A DNA stretch of 64,000 nucleotides, taken from Nostoc sp. UHCC 0302. Lineage in GTDB: Bacteria > Cyanobacteriota > Cyanobacteriia > Cyanobacteriales > Nostocaceae. Location: positions 2,048,501 through 2,112,500 of the forward strand of contig NZ_CP151099.1 of the NCBI RefSeq assembly GCF_038096175.1, read 5' to 3'. The notes under the pieces were generated by a model. The model was not told the DNA's origin. It saw only the letters and a program-made list of their open reading frames with translations, and did no database searches. Shown here one piece after another: positions 56,781 through 64,000 of this stretch (position 1 is the first letter of the stretch; the number at the start of each line of letters is the position of its first letter). Both the position numbers and the translations under genes were made by a program.

Positions 56781-57350
56781 CTATTTATGCATAGTACCGT
56801 CAGGCATAATTGTCCCAGTTAAAAAAGCTTCACTCATATCTGTTGCATTTAAATTCGCCCCAGTCAGGTTTGCCTCACTCAGATTGGCATCGCTTAAATC
56901 AGCACCACTCAAGTTAGATTCTCGCAAATCAGCTTTCCACATTCTGACTCCGCTCATTTTTGCATCACTCAAATTTACACGCTGCAAGTTTGCCGCACTG
57001 AGTGAGGCCATATGCAAAGTAGCATCACATAAGTCTGCGCCACAAAGATATGCACCACTCAGGTCTGATTCATTGAGGTTGGCAGTTGTCAGTGTAGCTT
57101 CACACAAATCAGCACCACTAAAAATCACTTCAGATAAATTTGCGTGTTCTAGGTTCGCACCTTGAAGATTGGCTTTACACAAATTAGCTCCACTCATAGA
57201 TGCTTTTGCTAGGTTAGCACCTCTTAGGTCTGCTCTACCAAAGTCTATACCGCCCAAGTGAACACCCTGTAGGTCTGCTTTTGGTAAGGCAATACCGTGG
57301 AAGTTCCGTTCTCCTGCTGCATATCGATTTAGAAGTTCTTTAACGTCCAT
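56781..57350 (-). CDS. Pentapeptide-repeat protein
   Basis: 189 aa, about 30 pentapeptide units (A(D/N)LxX) from residue 15 to the end, after the cap MDVKELLNRYAAGERNFHG. Predicted right-handed beta-helix, cytoplasmic. Paralogous in plan to the protein at 26095-26484 but longer. The start at 57350 fits the family N-terminus; a longer ORF adds 14 codons. It has a CYTCA-class promoter, placing it in the same regulon as the hydrogenase genes. Function unknown. Confidence 0.82.
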   Translation of the reverse strand: MDVKELLNRYAAGERNFHGIALPKADLQGVHLGGIDFGRADLRGANLAKASMSGANLCKANLQGANLEHANLSEVIFSGADLCEATLTTANLNESDLSGAYLCGADLCDATLHMASLSAANLQRVNLSDAKMSGVRMWKADLRESNLSGADLSDANLSEANLTGANLNATDMSEAFLTGTIMPDGTMHK

Positions 57351-57445
57351 AACCTGAAGTTTTCCGTAGTTAGCTGAAAATGCTGTTAACAAAAAAACTA
57401 ACGATATATATTGAAAAATTAAGCTGAATTATGTTCTCAATTTCA

Positions 57446-57478
57446 AGAGTAAAGGAAAAAGATGAGGAACTTATGAGG
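57446..57478 (-). promoter_or_regulatory. CYTCA-class promoter of the pentapeptide gene
   Basis: Reading toward the gene: box CCTCATAAGTTCCTCA (57463-57478), 11 bases, -10 TACTCT (57446-57451), about 95 bases before the chosen ATG. Confidence 0.75.
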
Positions 57479-57537
57479 AAGCTATACTGTTTTGGATTTG
57501 AAATTTTAGATGCTGAAAGATTTACTGGTCATAGCTT

Positions 57538-57923
57538 TTAGCGCTTCATTTGGCGAAAATCACAATCACAACTGCTGTATTTATTAAGAGCAAAGATTCT
57601 CGGTGTCAACTCAGCTTTTCGCAGTATCAGCCATTGCCCCAGGCTGACAATGACACCAAAGATAACACCTGCGATAAACGAAGCTTATCTCCTATGGAAA
57701 CGCTAGCGCGAACGGCTATCGCACACAGAATAATATTGTCTGGAAATCTGAACGGGTCTGCTCTCAAACTGATGATCAATGGCACAACAATGAATGAAGA
57801 GAGCAATAAGCCAAGGGACAAGCCCGCAACGCTTATTAACGCCCAGTAGCGACCGAGGTAACCCAAGCGAAACTGCAACACCCACTCCTGAATGCCAAAC
57901 ATTGTCATCCAAAACACGATCAC
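57538..57923 (-). pseudogene. Broken small membrane protein gene
   Basis: Protein-like sequence in two frames: EWVLQFRLGYLGRYWALISV plus following hydrophobic residues, then after a repeat insertion (57680-57715, CTCCTATGGAAACGCTAGCG type) VIFGVIVSLGQWLILRKAEL to a stop at 57538. The QWLxLR motif repeated at both ends is typical of a family of small multi-helix cyanobacterial membrane proteins of unknown function. The 5' end merges into further repeat sequence at 57924-57950. Confidence 0.55.
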
Positions 57924-57999
57924 CTACGGTGGGCGTTCCGCCATCGCTGCACTCACGTAATCAAGCATTGGTCGTGTTTTACCCGTGTATTACAGAGGG

Positions 58000-58114
58000 G
58001 AATTAACGTGAAATCGGGATTTTGGGAAGTTGCAACTATTATTTTGATAAGGTGCGATCGCTGAAGGCGGATTTTGGGTTTCAATCCCTAATAGGGATTT
58101 TGGGAAGTTGCAAC
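58000..58114. CRISPR. CRISPR relic: two repeats and one spacer, no cas genes
   Basis: A complete 37-base repeat at 58078-58114 begins GTTTCAATCCCTAATAGGG and ends GGAAGTTGCAAC. It has the short internal dyad (AATCCCTA / TAGGGATT) and the GTTTCAAT end common in cyanobacterial arrays. A second copy at 58000-58036 shares the last 21 bases exactly but is degenerate in its first half, as terminal repeats often are. The spacer is 41 bases (58037-58077). No cas gene lies in the window. The 58115-58378 tail has no further repeat. Confidence 0.65.
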
Positions 58115-58378
58115 GTTGCAGCCAAGTTTGGGTCTTGGCAACTTTTGGTGATCTTGGTTGGGGTAAGGCAGAAGGAGGAAGAAGGAAAGATATAATTAAG
58201 ATACTTCAAACTTCGCTCCATCAAACATTTGAGGGATAAGCCTCAGCAAGCCCTATGTCGGTGCTAACTCACTTCTTACCAGATTCAAACAATCTGAAAC
58301 TTGAGAGTTGCCTTGTTGACGAAATAAAAACTCATCGCTAATAGTATCGCTTGCTTATTTCACCCCATATTTTAAAAA

Positions 58379-58738
58379 TTATTTACGGGACATTATAATA
58401 ATGCCAACTAAGATGAAACTTACGGCAGTTACCTGTTTAAATGTCAAACTTTCTTTAAATAACCAGTGAGAAATAAAAGTAATTGAAATGAATACAATTC
58501 CTTGAGAAGTTGGGACTACTATAGAAACTGGGAGTTGATCAAGTGATTTGGTTAATAGGAGCAAACCTGTGCAGTAAGCAATTAGAGCAGTAAGAAACCA
58601 AGGAGAAGCGATAGTTACAAGAATGCTGCTAGAATTATTGAGAGCCAAACGTGATTGTTTGAGTAAAATAGTACCAATGCAGTTACAGCAAGCAGATACA
58701 GCAACTAGTAACCAAGGTTGGTCTAAAAATTTAATCAT
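58379..58738 (-). CDS. Small EamA/SMR-like DMT-superfamily membrane protein
   Basis: 119 aa with four transmembrane helices (about 10-28, 38-60, 68-92, 98-117). The last two match half of an EamA domain (VSIVVPTSQGIVFISI; LTFKQVTAVSFILVGIIIM), and the overall size equals SMR transporters. It probably works as a homo- or heterodimer in export of a small molecule; substrate unknown. Neighbours give no clue. Confidence 0.7.
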   Translation of the reverse strand: MIKFLDQPWLLVAVSACCNCIGTILLKQSRLALNNSSSILVTIASPWFLTALIAYCTGLLLLTKSLDQLPVSIVVPTSQGIVFISITFISHWLFKESLTFKQVTAVSFILVGIIIMSRK

Positions 58739-58963
58739 TAGTATTTATCCATTGGTTGAAAATTTTTATCTATCTAAATTAGTTATTGCTGCTAGTTTAT
58801 TTATCTCACTATAAATCTTGTATAACGCCCTCCTTCACAAACTTAAACAAGGGCATACAAGTTCCTTAGCTTAATCAGCTATTTCATAATTTGTTAACGT
58901 GCCACTAACAGTAAATCTCTTATTCAATGCTCAAGCTCATCTTTATCTAAAACTGGTATGACA

Positions 58964-59866
58964 TTAAATTTTCGAGCATTTACCTGTAAGCATATCTTTT
59001 AAAATTATCGAATATTCAGCAAATGAAATATACACTGTTTGCTCAGACATAGGATTTTTTTGAGGAAATGGTCGAGTGTAAGTATTAGACTTAGAGTGAT
59101 GTAATGAATGTTCTAAAGAATGATTATTGGTAAGAAATAAAAAGCATTTTTCTAAAACACCATGTGGTTTCAAGTTCCTATTTTTTAAATTACGCTCTTC
59201 TAACTTTCCTTCTACAATTAGGTTGCCATGTTCTATCAGTTCACTATGATGAATCATTAAAGATCCCATCCAACAGGTAAGGGCATAAGGAATTACAATT
59301 TGAAGCAGATTTACTTTTAATAGTAAATGAGAGCTATAACCAATTCCGCCCCAAAAAATAGCCCGCATTAAAAGAGAAACTCCTAGTTTTTTAAAGGAGT
59401 ACTGCTTTTTAAGTTTTGGCTCATGCAATATTTTAAAATTAACCACAAGTACAAGAAATATATTTCCTAAAAATACTTCACAAAAGTTATAAATAACTCG
59501 AAGAGAACGCTTTTTAATCTCTCCTAAAGGATAAAACTCTATATCTTGATAAGTATTTACTTGAGAATGATGAGAAGGATGCACTATATCAAAAATTTGA
59601 TGATCGAGAAATATCATCCAGGATAAAACTGAGTAAAAAAACTTATTGTGAATGCCAGGTAAATATTCATGCCAACATTCATGCATAAACAGTGCTAACA
59701 AACAAAAAAGATAACCTCCTGGGAAGACGATTAAAAAAAAAGGCAAAATATTTGCTGAACTATATATATAAGGAATAAAAAACAAATAGATAAACCAAAA
59801 TAATGAAGCAATAAAAAGTTTAACAGTCTGGGAGTATGGAACTTGGCTGCTAGTAATAGTCTTCAT
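58964..59866 (-). CDS. Membrane fatty-acid desaturase/hydroxylase-type di-iron protein
   Basis: 300 aa, four to six transmembrane helices, and the three histidine clusters of membrane di-iron enzymes: HECWH (about residue 60), HPSHH (about 95), and HSLEHSLHH (about 255). The spacing fits the fatty-acid desaturase superfamily, which also includes carotenoid ketolases and hydroxylases. The first box HxxxH with HECWHEYL and the compact length recall CrtW-like members, but I cannot decide the substrate. Start taken at the second Met (MKTITSSQ); an upstream Met adds five residues. Confidence 0.72.
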   Translation of the reverse strand: MKTITSSQVPYSQTVKLFIASLFWFIYLFFIPYIYSSANILPFFLIVFPGGYLFCLLALFMHECWHEYLPGIHNKFFYSVLSWMIFLDHQIFDIVHPSHHSQVNTYQDIEFYPLGEIKKRSLRVIYNFCEVFLGNIFLVLVVNFKILHEPKLKKQYSFKKLGVSLLMRAIFWGGIGYSSHLLLKVNLLQIVIPYALTCWMGSLMIHHSELIEHGNLIVEGKLEERNLKNRNLKPHGVLEKCFLFLTNNHSLEHSLHHSKSNTYTRPFPQKNPMSEQTVYISFAEYSIILKDMLTGKCSKI

Positions 59867-60610
59867 ATTTTCATGTCTCACAATGATAGTGTTTGTAGTA
59901 ATACCTAAAAGACTATTTATAAAGTAAATTTTAAGTAGGGTGTATTAAGGCTAAAGCCTTAATACACCGTGTTACAAGGCGGTGTGTTAGGCACTTTGAT
60001 GATTTTTTTGTGACAAATCATTTGGAAATATGCACCTAACACAATGCCAGTTACTTGTCTTCTTCCCCCTTAACTTTTACCCAAAATATTGTAAAACTGC
60101 ATTCTATAAATTGTCTATTAGAAATAGCTGACCTCAAGAAACTCATGTTTTTCATAAAAGTTTATCGAACCAAAGATATTGTTTCAAAAAAAACATAAAT
60201 AATCAATATTTATGCAACAACTTCTGACTTTTCTCGGAATACGGAAAAAGAGGAGTGGTTGCAATACCCCGTTAACAGTGTAAATAGCGATTTTATTGAT
60301 AAGTTGTCGTGAAGCGATTTTGAAGAAAAGGTGATCACCGAAGACATCCATCGATAGCTCATTGTAAGATGGGCATATATACAGAAATCCTTATAGCGAA
60401 CTCTCATTATTCGATTGTGTCCTTTTAGGCACATCAAACACATTAATCGCCCCCAGAAGGGGGTATTTTTCTGGCGGTAGTGGCTCAAGCAGTGCCTCGC
60501 AATATTGGCCTGTGTTAGCGTCTGGTACAAATATCAAAAAATTGTAAACCAAAGAGCCATGTTTAGCGATCGCCCAGCAGACGCTTTTCGATTGGGGCAT
60601 GGCTATGAGT
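59867..60610. other. Intergenic region with repeats and a doubtful decayed ORF
   Basis: 59935-59992 is a dispersed repeat related to 28311-28370, with a perfect TGTATTAAGGCT / AGCCTTAATACA dyad. At 60391-60600 (minus strand) an ORF with protein-like sequence (FLIFVPDANTGQYCEALLEP) is followed in other frames by weaker similarity-like sequence down to 60190. It may be a decayed gene, but no family is recognised. Confidence 0.35.
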
Positions 60611-60611
60611 A

Positions 60612-60717
60612 TTAGGGACTTCCAAAAAATAAATTATCCAAAATTATTTGTACATTTTTAGGGGCGCAAGGCCTTGCGCCCCTACGATAGGATGTTTTTT
60701 AAACTGGAAGTCCCTTA
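60612..60717. mobile_element. MITE-like element
   Basis: About 106 bases bounded by imperfect 13-bp terminal inverted repeats (TTAGGGACTTCCA and TGGAAGTCCCTTA, one mismatch). Further matching extends inward: AAAAAATAAATTATCC on the left and GGATGTTTTTTAAAC on the right. A perfect 26-bp palindrome (TAGGGGCGCAAGG and its complement, 60659-60684) sits in the centre. It has no coding capacity, so transposition would need a transposase elsewhere. TA at both edges may be the target duplication. Confidence 0.7.
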
Positions 60718-60875
60718 GACGGGTTGAGCGTTTAAACAAGCCCCTTCTCTACTCAAACGTGGAGAATCGGCTGATTTACTTGACCAAATGCAAACTTTGA
60801 GTCAAAACATTCAGTGGCGAGCGCCGCTAAACTATAACCTCCGAGATTCAATATTTTACCAAATTCCATCAATAA

Positions 60876-61076
60876 GGACGATTAAGCTATTCTCAAGTAG
60901 CAGCAATGAAAATGCCTATTGGCAGTGGTGCTATCGAGAGTTTAATTCGCCAAGTAGTTAATCTAAGGCTTAAAGGTAATGGCAAGTTTTGGTTGTTGGA
61001 AAATGCCGAAGCAATATTACAGCTCGATGCCAATGGGCTGCGGGAAGTTGGTCTACTTTTTGCAACTCTATTTTGA
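60876..61076 (+). pseudogene. C-terminal stub of a transposase gene
   Basis: About 66 codons containing KMPIGSGAIESLIRQVVNLR, LKGNGKFWLLENAEAILQL, the C-terminal GSG-E-S motif with the last catalytic Glu, as in ISKra4-like or related DDE transposases. It lacks everything N-terminal (a stop lies directly upstream), and the usual end is altered. IS family is a best guess. Nearby sequence at 60718-60875 shows no intact frame. Confidence 0.6.
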
Positions 61077-61156
61077 CGGTTAGGCTCTATCCTGCTTAAC
61101 CCAAGTTTCTTGCGTTGCACCCTTCATTTATCCAATCATTAGCTATCTAGCAACTG

Positions 61157-62491
61157 CTATAACAATATTTCGTCAGCATCCAACGCTGATAAGGGATTTT
61201 CTGTGTCTATCCATGAAACTTGCGCTTCTAGCTTGTCACAGCACTCACGCACTAAACGTAAACCAGCATCTAATGGCAGTTGAGCAGTTGTTGGGGTAAA
61301 CTCTTGTAATATCTCGGCTTCTATCGTTTGATAGCGATCAAGGTCTTGGCTCAGTTTTGCCAAAAAATTTGCTCCTTCGCCAGTGTCACTCATAGCAAAC
61401 TGCAAAATTGAATCGACGTAAGCCTTGACTTTGGGGTTTTTGATTCCTTCTGTAGCTGAGGTATAGAGCAATTCACCACTGAGATATTCAAAATCTGGTA
61501 CATGAAGGCGATCGCCTACTAATTCAAATATCTGCATTCCTTTAGCTGGTCTCACTGTTAACTTCTCGCTCCTAACTCGATGAGCTGCATTATCGAGCAG
61601 TGTAATTACAGCTAAAATAACTGAAGGATAGTTACTATCTATACATCTTATTTCAACAGTGCCGAGTTTGTTGAGTCTAACTGGATTCCAAGCTGACTTA
61701 AGTAAGCTGCCTCCCGCTTCTAAAAACAGGTGAGGTTCGATTCCGGCTTTTTCCATCGCTTGCAGCCAAGCATAGTAACGAGCGAACTGCTGCTCAACTA
61801 AACCCTCAACACTCTCGGCATAAGGCATGAGTCCGCCGACAGATTGTAAATTAGTATAAACTCCTTCCCAGCCAAAGGTTTCGCTACCTCGATAACGAAT
61901 TGTATGCGCGGCTAGCCCGATCGCCTGTCCTTCATAAAAGGGACACGCCCGTGTCAGAGAAATAAGGGCTGAGTCGCAAGCTGTAGCTAAATTGTAGATA
62001 TTGAGTAGCTCTTCTCGCTCTTTTGATGTCGAGTTGTATGATACGGCAACACGAGGGTTAATTACTCCAGGCGGGACTTCCAAATGCAGATGTGTGCCAG
62101 TACATTTGCCGGCGTGCAAAAATTTTTCATAGCCGACAGTCCGTGCTTGGATATGATAATTAGGGCGATCGCGCATCACTGGCATGATATGCAATGGATA
62201 GCTAGACAGAGGATAAAGCCGTAAACCCATCTGTCGCGCTACAGCAAGCGCCAATTTGAGATTTTTAAGATAAACTCTTGCTAGTTCTGTACCACTATAG
62301 GCAGGAGGTGTATTGATCTCCACCATACTCTTGACGAACTCAGGCACAAAGTAACTTGGGTTTAAACCTTGTGCTTGCGCCATTAAATGACAACCCTGCA
62401 AAAACTCATCAGCGCGATCGCTCAGATGACCAACTTCATCTACCAGAAAAAACTCTTGTTCAAGACCGATACGACGCTTTACTACATCCAT
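61157..62491 (-). CDS. Glutamate-cysteine ligase-like (GCS2/carboxylate-amine ligase family) protein
   Basis: 444 aa. GCS2-family fold: GLEQEFFLVDE (metal-binding Glu pair), CTGTHLHLEVPP, IRYRGSETFGWEGV, GTVEIRCIDSNYPS. Cyanobacterial GshA belongs to this family, but many members are generic carboxylate-amine ligases. It could make gamma-glutamylcysteine or a related amide. The ATG is the first Met of MDVVKRRIGLEQEF. It lies downstream of the alpha/beta hydrolase by about 150 bases on the same strand and may be cotranscribed from that CYTCA promoter. Confidence 0.78.
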   Translation of the reverse strand: MDVVKRRIGLEQEFFLVDEVGHLSDRADEFLQGCHLMAQAQGLNPSYFVPEFVKSMVEINTPPAYSGTELARVYLKNLKLALAVARQMGLRLYPLSSYPLHIMPVMRDRPNYHIQARTVGYEKFLHAGKCTGTHLHLEVPPGVINPRVAVSYNSTSKEREELLNIYNLATACDSALISLTRACPFYEGQAIGLAAHTIRYRGSETFGWEGVYTNLQSVGGLMPYAESVEGLVEQQFARYYAWLQAMEKAGIEPHLFLEAGGSLLKSAWNPVRLNKLGTVEIRCIDSNYPSVILAVITLLDNAAHRVRSEKLTVRPAKGMQIFELVGDRLHVPDFEYLSGELLYTSATEGIKNPKVKAYVDSILQFAMSDTGEGANFLAKLSQDLDRYQTIEAEILQEFTPTTAQLPLDAGLRLVRECCDKLEAQVSWIDTENPLSALDADEILL

Positions 62492-62647
62492 ATCGTTAAT
62501 AAATGTCTAGCTTTGCTTCTAAGGATAAGCTGACACGGGGAACATACCCCTACTAGCATTTACAAAAATTTTTGCTATGGCTTTAAGATTGAGGACTAGG
62601 AAAACATTCCGTCATTTTTCCACCCAATCCCTAATCCCCAGTCTTTT

Positions 62648-63316
62648 TTACTTGAGGTAATGCGTAAACCATTCACTCGCCAGTTGTGCTGCTGCTGCTA
62701 ATGTACCTGGTTCTTCAAATAAATGGGTGGCTTCGGGAATAATCTCCAACCGTTTTAGCGATCGCAACTGTTCTAGTGCATCCTCATTCATTGCGATCAC
62801 TGGCATATCGTAACCCCCAACAATCAACAATGTTGGCGCTTTGACATGAGGTAACACTGAACCAGCTAAATCCGGTCGTCCACCACGAGAGACAATAGCC
62901 TGGACAACTTCTGGACGTTCTGTAGCGGCAACCAAGGCTGCGCCGGCTCCTGTACTAGCACCAAAGTAAGCAACTTTTAGGTGTCGGGTGTCTGAGTTAT
63001 GTACCAGCCAATCTGTAGCGCCAACTAACCGCGATGCCAACAAACCAATATCAAAGCGTAAATGTCTTGTCCGCAGGTCAATTTCTTCTTCTTCCAGAGT
63101 CAGTAAGTCAATTAATAAAGTTGCGAGTCCTGCCTGTTGTAAGACTCCAGCAACATAGCGATTGCGGGGGCTGTGACGGCTGCTACCACTGCCATGAGCA
63201 AATAAAACTATGCCCGTAGCACCCTCTGGAATCACTAAATTACCCTCTAAGTTAACCTCACCTGCTGTCACTGACACCAGATGTTCACGGGGGTGCTGTG
63301 TTAATGTTCTATCCAT
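62648..63316 (-). CDS. Dienelactone-hydrolase-like alpha/beta hydrolase
   Basis: 222 aa alpha/beta hydrolase. LFAHGSGSSRHSPRN forms the oxyanion region, the nucleophile elbow is FGASTGAGAAL, the acidic residue lies in VGGYDMPV, and the final His in EATHLFEEPG. Cyanobacterial relatives are often next to phosphoribosyltransferase or stress genes; substrate unknown. The start is the Met at 63316, with GGAG nine bases upstream; a Met five codons earlier is less well placed. Its CYTCA-class promoter diverges from that of hsp20. Confidence 0.8.
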   Translation of the reverse strand: MDRTLTQHPREHLVSVTAGEVNLEGNLVIPEGATGIVLFAHGSGSSRHSPRNRYVAGVLQQAGLATLLIDLLTLEEEEIDLRTRHLRFDIGLLASRLVGATDWLVHNSDTRHLKVAYFGASTGAGAALVAATERPEVVQAIVSRGGRPDLAGSVLPHVKAPTLLIVGGYDMPVIAMNEDALEQLRSLKRLEIIPEATHLFEEPGTLAAAAQLASEWFTHYLK

Positions 63317-63391
63317 AAACTCAATCTCCATTTATGAGTCAAGTAGCTCACCTTTTGCCGCCTTGTTGTTTAGAATGTGAACTCTACTTTG

Positions 63392-63424
63392 AGGTTAGAA
63401 ACAAAATGTGAGGAAGACGTGAGG
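63392..63424 (-). promoter_or_regulatory. CYTCA-class promoter of the alpha/beta hydrolase gene
   Basis: Reading toward the gene: box CCTCACGTCTTCCTCA (63409-63424), 11 bases, -10 TAACCT (63392-63397). Only the centre departs from consensus. Confidence 0.78.
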
Positions 63425-63575
63425 AATTTTTTAATCAAATGACCCAAAAACTTAGAAGATTAATCCAAGGAGTAGTTGAATAAGTTAATATTTCGGAAGA
63501 ATAACTCAGTTATTAGCCAATAACAAACCCATTGCGATCGCTTCGTCTAAATCAATAAAACAATATCAACCACTT

Positions 63576-63608
63576 CCTCACAAGTTCCTCAAATTTTTCT
63601 TTTAATTT
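63576..63608 (+). promoter_or_regulatory. CYTCA-class promoter of hsp20
   Basis: Box CCTCACAAGTTCCTCA (63576-63591), identical to that of psbA, hoxW and ppsA, 11 bases, -10 TAATTT (63603-63608), leaving a leader of about 150 bases. Confidence 0.83.
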
Positions 63609-63764
63609 AAAAATGGTGGCACAACTCTTTTGCAAACAAGAAAGATTCTGCCACCATCTCCCCAGTAGCTTGCTACATCCAGCCCACACTGAGGTTAAAG
63701 CTGCAAGGGTAGCAATCAAGTTGAAATATCAAGTTTTAAATTACGAATATTGGAGGCAAAGATT

Positions 63765-64000
63765 ATGCCGATTACTCGTTGGGAACCGTTTCAAGAAATT
63801 GAACGTTGGGAGCCTTTGCGGGAGATTGAGCATCTGCAACAACGGATGAACCGCCTGTTTGAGCGGATGATCCCCAGTGGGAATGGAGGAGTCTCTGCAC
63901 TTACCTTTATACCCTCCGCCGAAATGGAAGAAACTGCTGACGCAGTTAACCTCAGACTAGAAATTCCGGGACTAGAATCTAAAGATTTGAATGTGGAGGT
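63765..64000 (+). CDS. Small heat-shock protein Hsp20 (alpha-crystallin family), 5' part
   Basis: The first 78 codons of an Hsp20 that runs off the window. MPITRWEPFQEIERW, then EHLQQRMNRLFERM, a short Gly-rich linker, and the start of the alpha-crystallin domain (FIPSAEMEETADAVNLRLEI, PGLESKDLNVEV). GGAGG lies nine bases before the ATG. An ATP-independent holdase against protein aggregation. Association with this promoter class makes it part of the low-energy or low-oxygen programme, as Hsp20 proteins are in other bacterial dormancy regulons. Confidence 0.9.
   Translation, partial: MPITRWEPFQEIERWEPLREIEHLQQRMNRLFERMIPSGNGGVSALTFIPSAEMEETADAVNLRLEIPGLESKDLNVE

Noticed and set aside
58830-58850. 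TCCTTCACAAACTTAAAC as a plus-strand box
   Set aside because: The second half-site is absent and no plus-strand gene follows.
1-64000. tRNA or rRNA genes
   Set aside because: No cloverleaf with a T-loop GTTCGAATC-type core or rRNA signature was noticed in the intergenic gaps, though I cannot run a covariance search.

Overview
The window is chromosomal DNA of a filamentous, heterocyst-type cyanobacterium (Nostoc/Anabaena-like). Supporting signs are a D1 (psbA) gene, a Psb34-type small protein, a CcaA-type carbonic anhydrase, a hoxEFUYH bidirectional [NiFe]-hydrogenase, Kai proteins, many HIP1-like GCGATCGC octamers, and the abundant palindromic and heptanucleotide repeats typical of Nostocales intergenic DNA.

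Layout. 1-7.2 kb: a hybrid sensor kinase, the 3' remnant of a TPR-CHAT gene, psb34 and a beta carbonic anhydrase. 7.2-35 kb: an anaerobic-metabolism island. It holds trpB2; a P-type ATPase / DHOD-like / hypD / hypE operon; nifJ (pyruvate:ferredoxin oxidoreductase); a hoxW / ADP-forming acyl-CoA synthetase-GNAT / hypF / hypC operon; a rogue (sentinel-type) psbA; and hoxE-hoxF-x-hoxU-x-hoxY-x-CBS-hoxH. 35-46 kb: pfkA, a receiver-only response regulator, a kaiC-like / kaiB / kaiB / PAS-histidine kinase cluster, and PEP synthase. 46-55 kb: a membrane protein, a YbaK-cyclodipeptide synthase fusion, and a conflict-type locus (double P-loop STAND protein with 14 WD40 repeats, metallophosphoesterase-SIR2 fusion, protease remnant). 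55-61 kb: decaying genes (frameshifted amino-acid dehydrogenase, truncated TPP decarboxylase, broken membrane protein), a one-spacer CRISPR relic, a desaturase, a MITE and a transposase stub. 61-64 kb: a glutamate-cysteine-ligase-like enzyme, an alpha/beta hydrolase and the start of an Hsp20 gene.

The main observation is a repeated promoter architecture. Eleven sites match CYTCACAAGTTCYTCA (two YTCA half-sites on the same strand, 11 bp apart). Each points at the nearest gene and lies exactly 12 bp upstream of a TAnnnT-type -10 hexamer. They precede nifJ, the hoxW-acs-hypF-hypC operon, rogue psbA, the hoxE operon, pfkA, the receiver protein, the kaiC-like cluster, PEP synthase, a pentapeptide protein, the alpha/beta hydrolase and hsp20. 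I infer a single regulon driven by an activator bound over the -35 region, probably an OmpR/PhoB-type response regulator. It would couple glycolysis, pyruvate oxidation, ATP-yielding acetate formation and H2 production to replacement of D1 by a form that should not evolve oxygen.

A second theme is that nifJ, hypD, hypF, the acyl-CoA synthetase and the P-type ATPase all carry in-frame stretches that look like intergenic repeats translated as peptide inserts.
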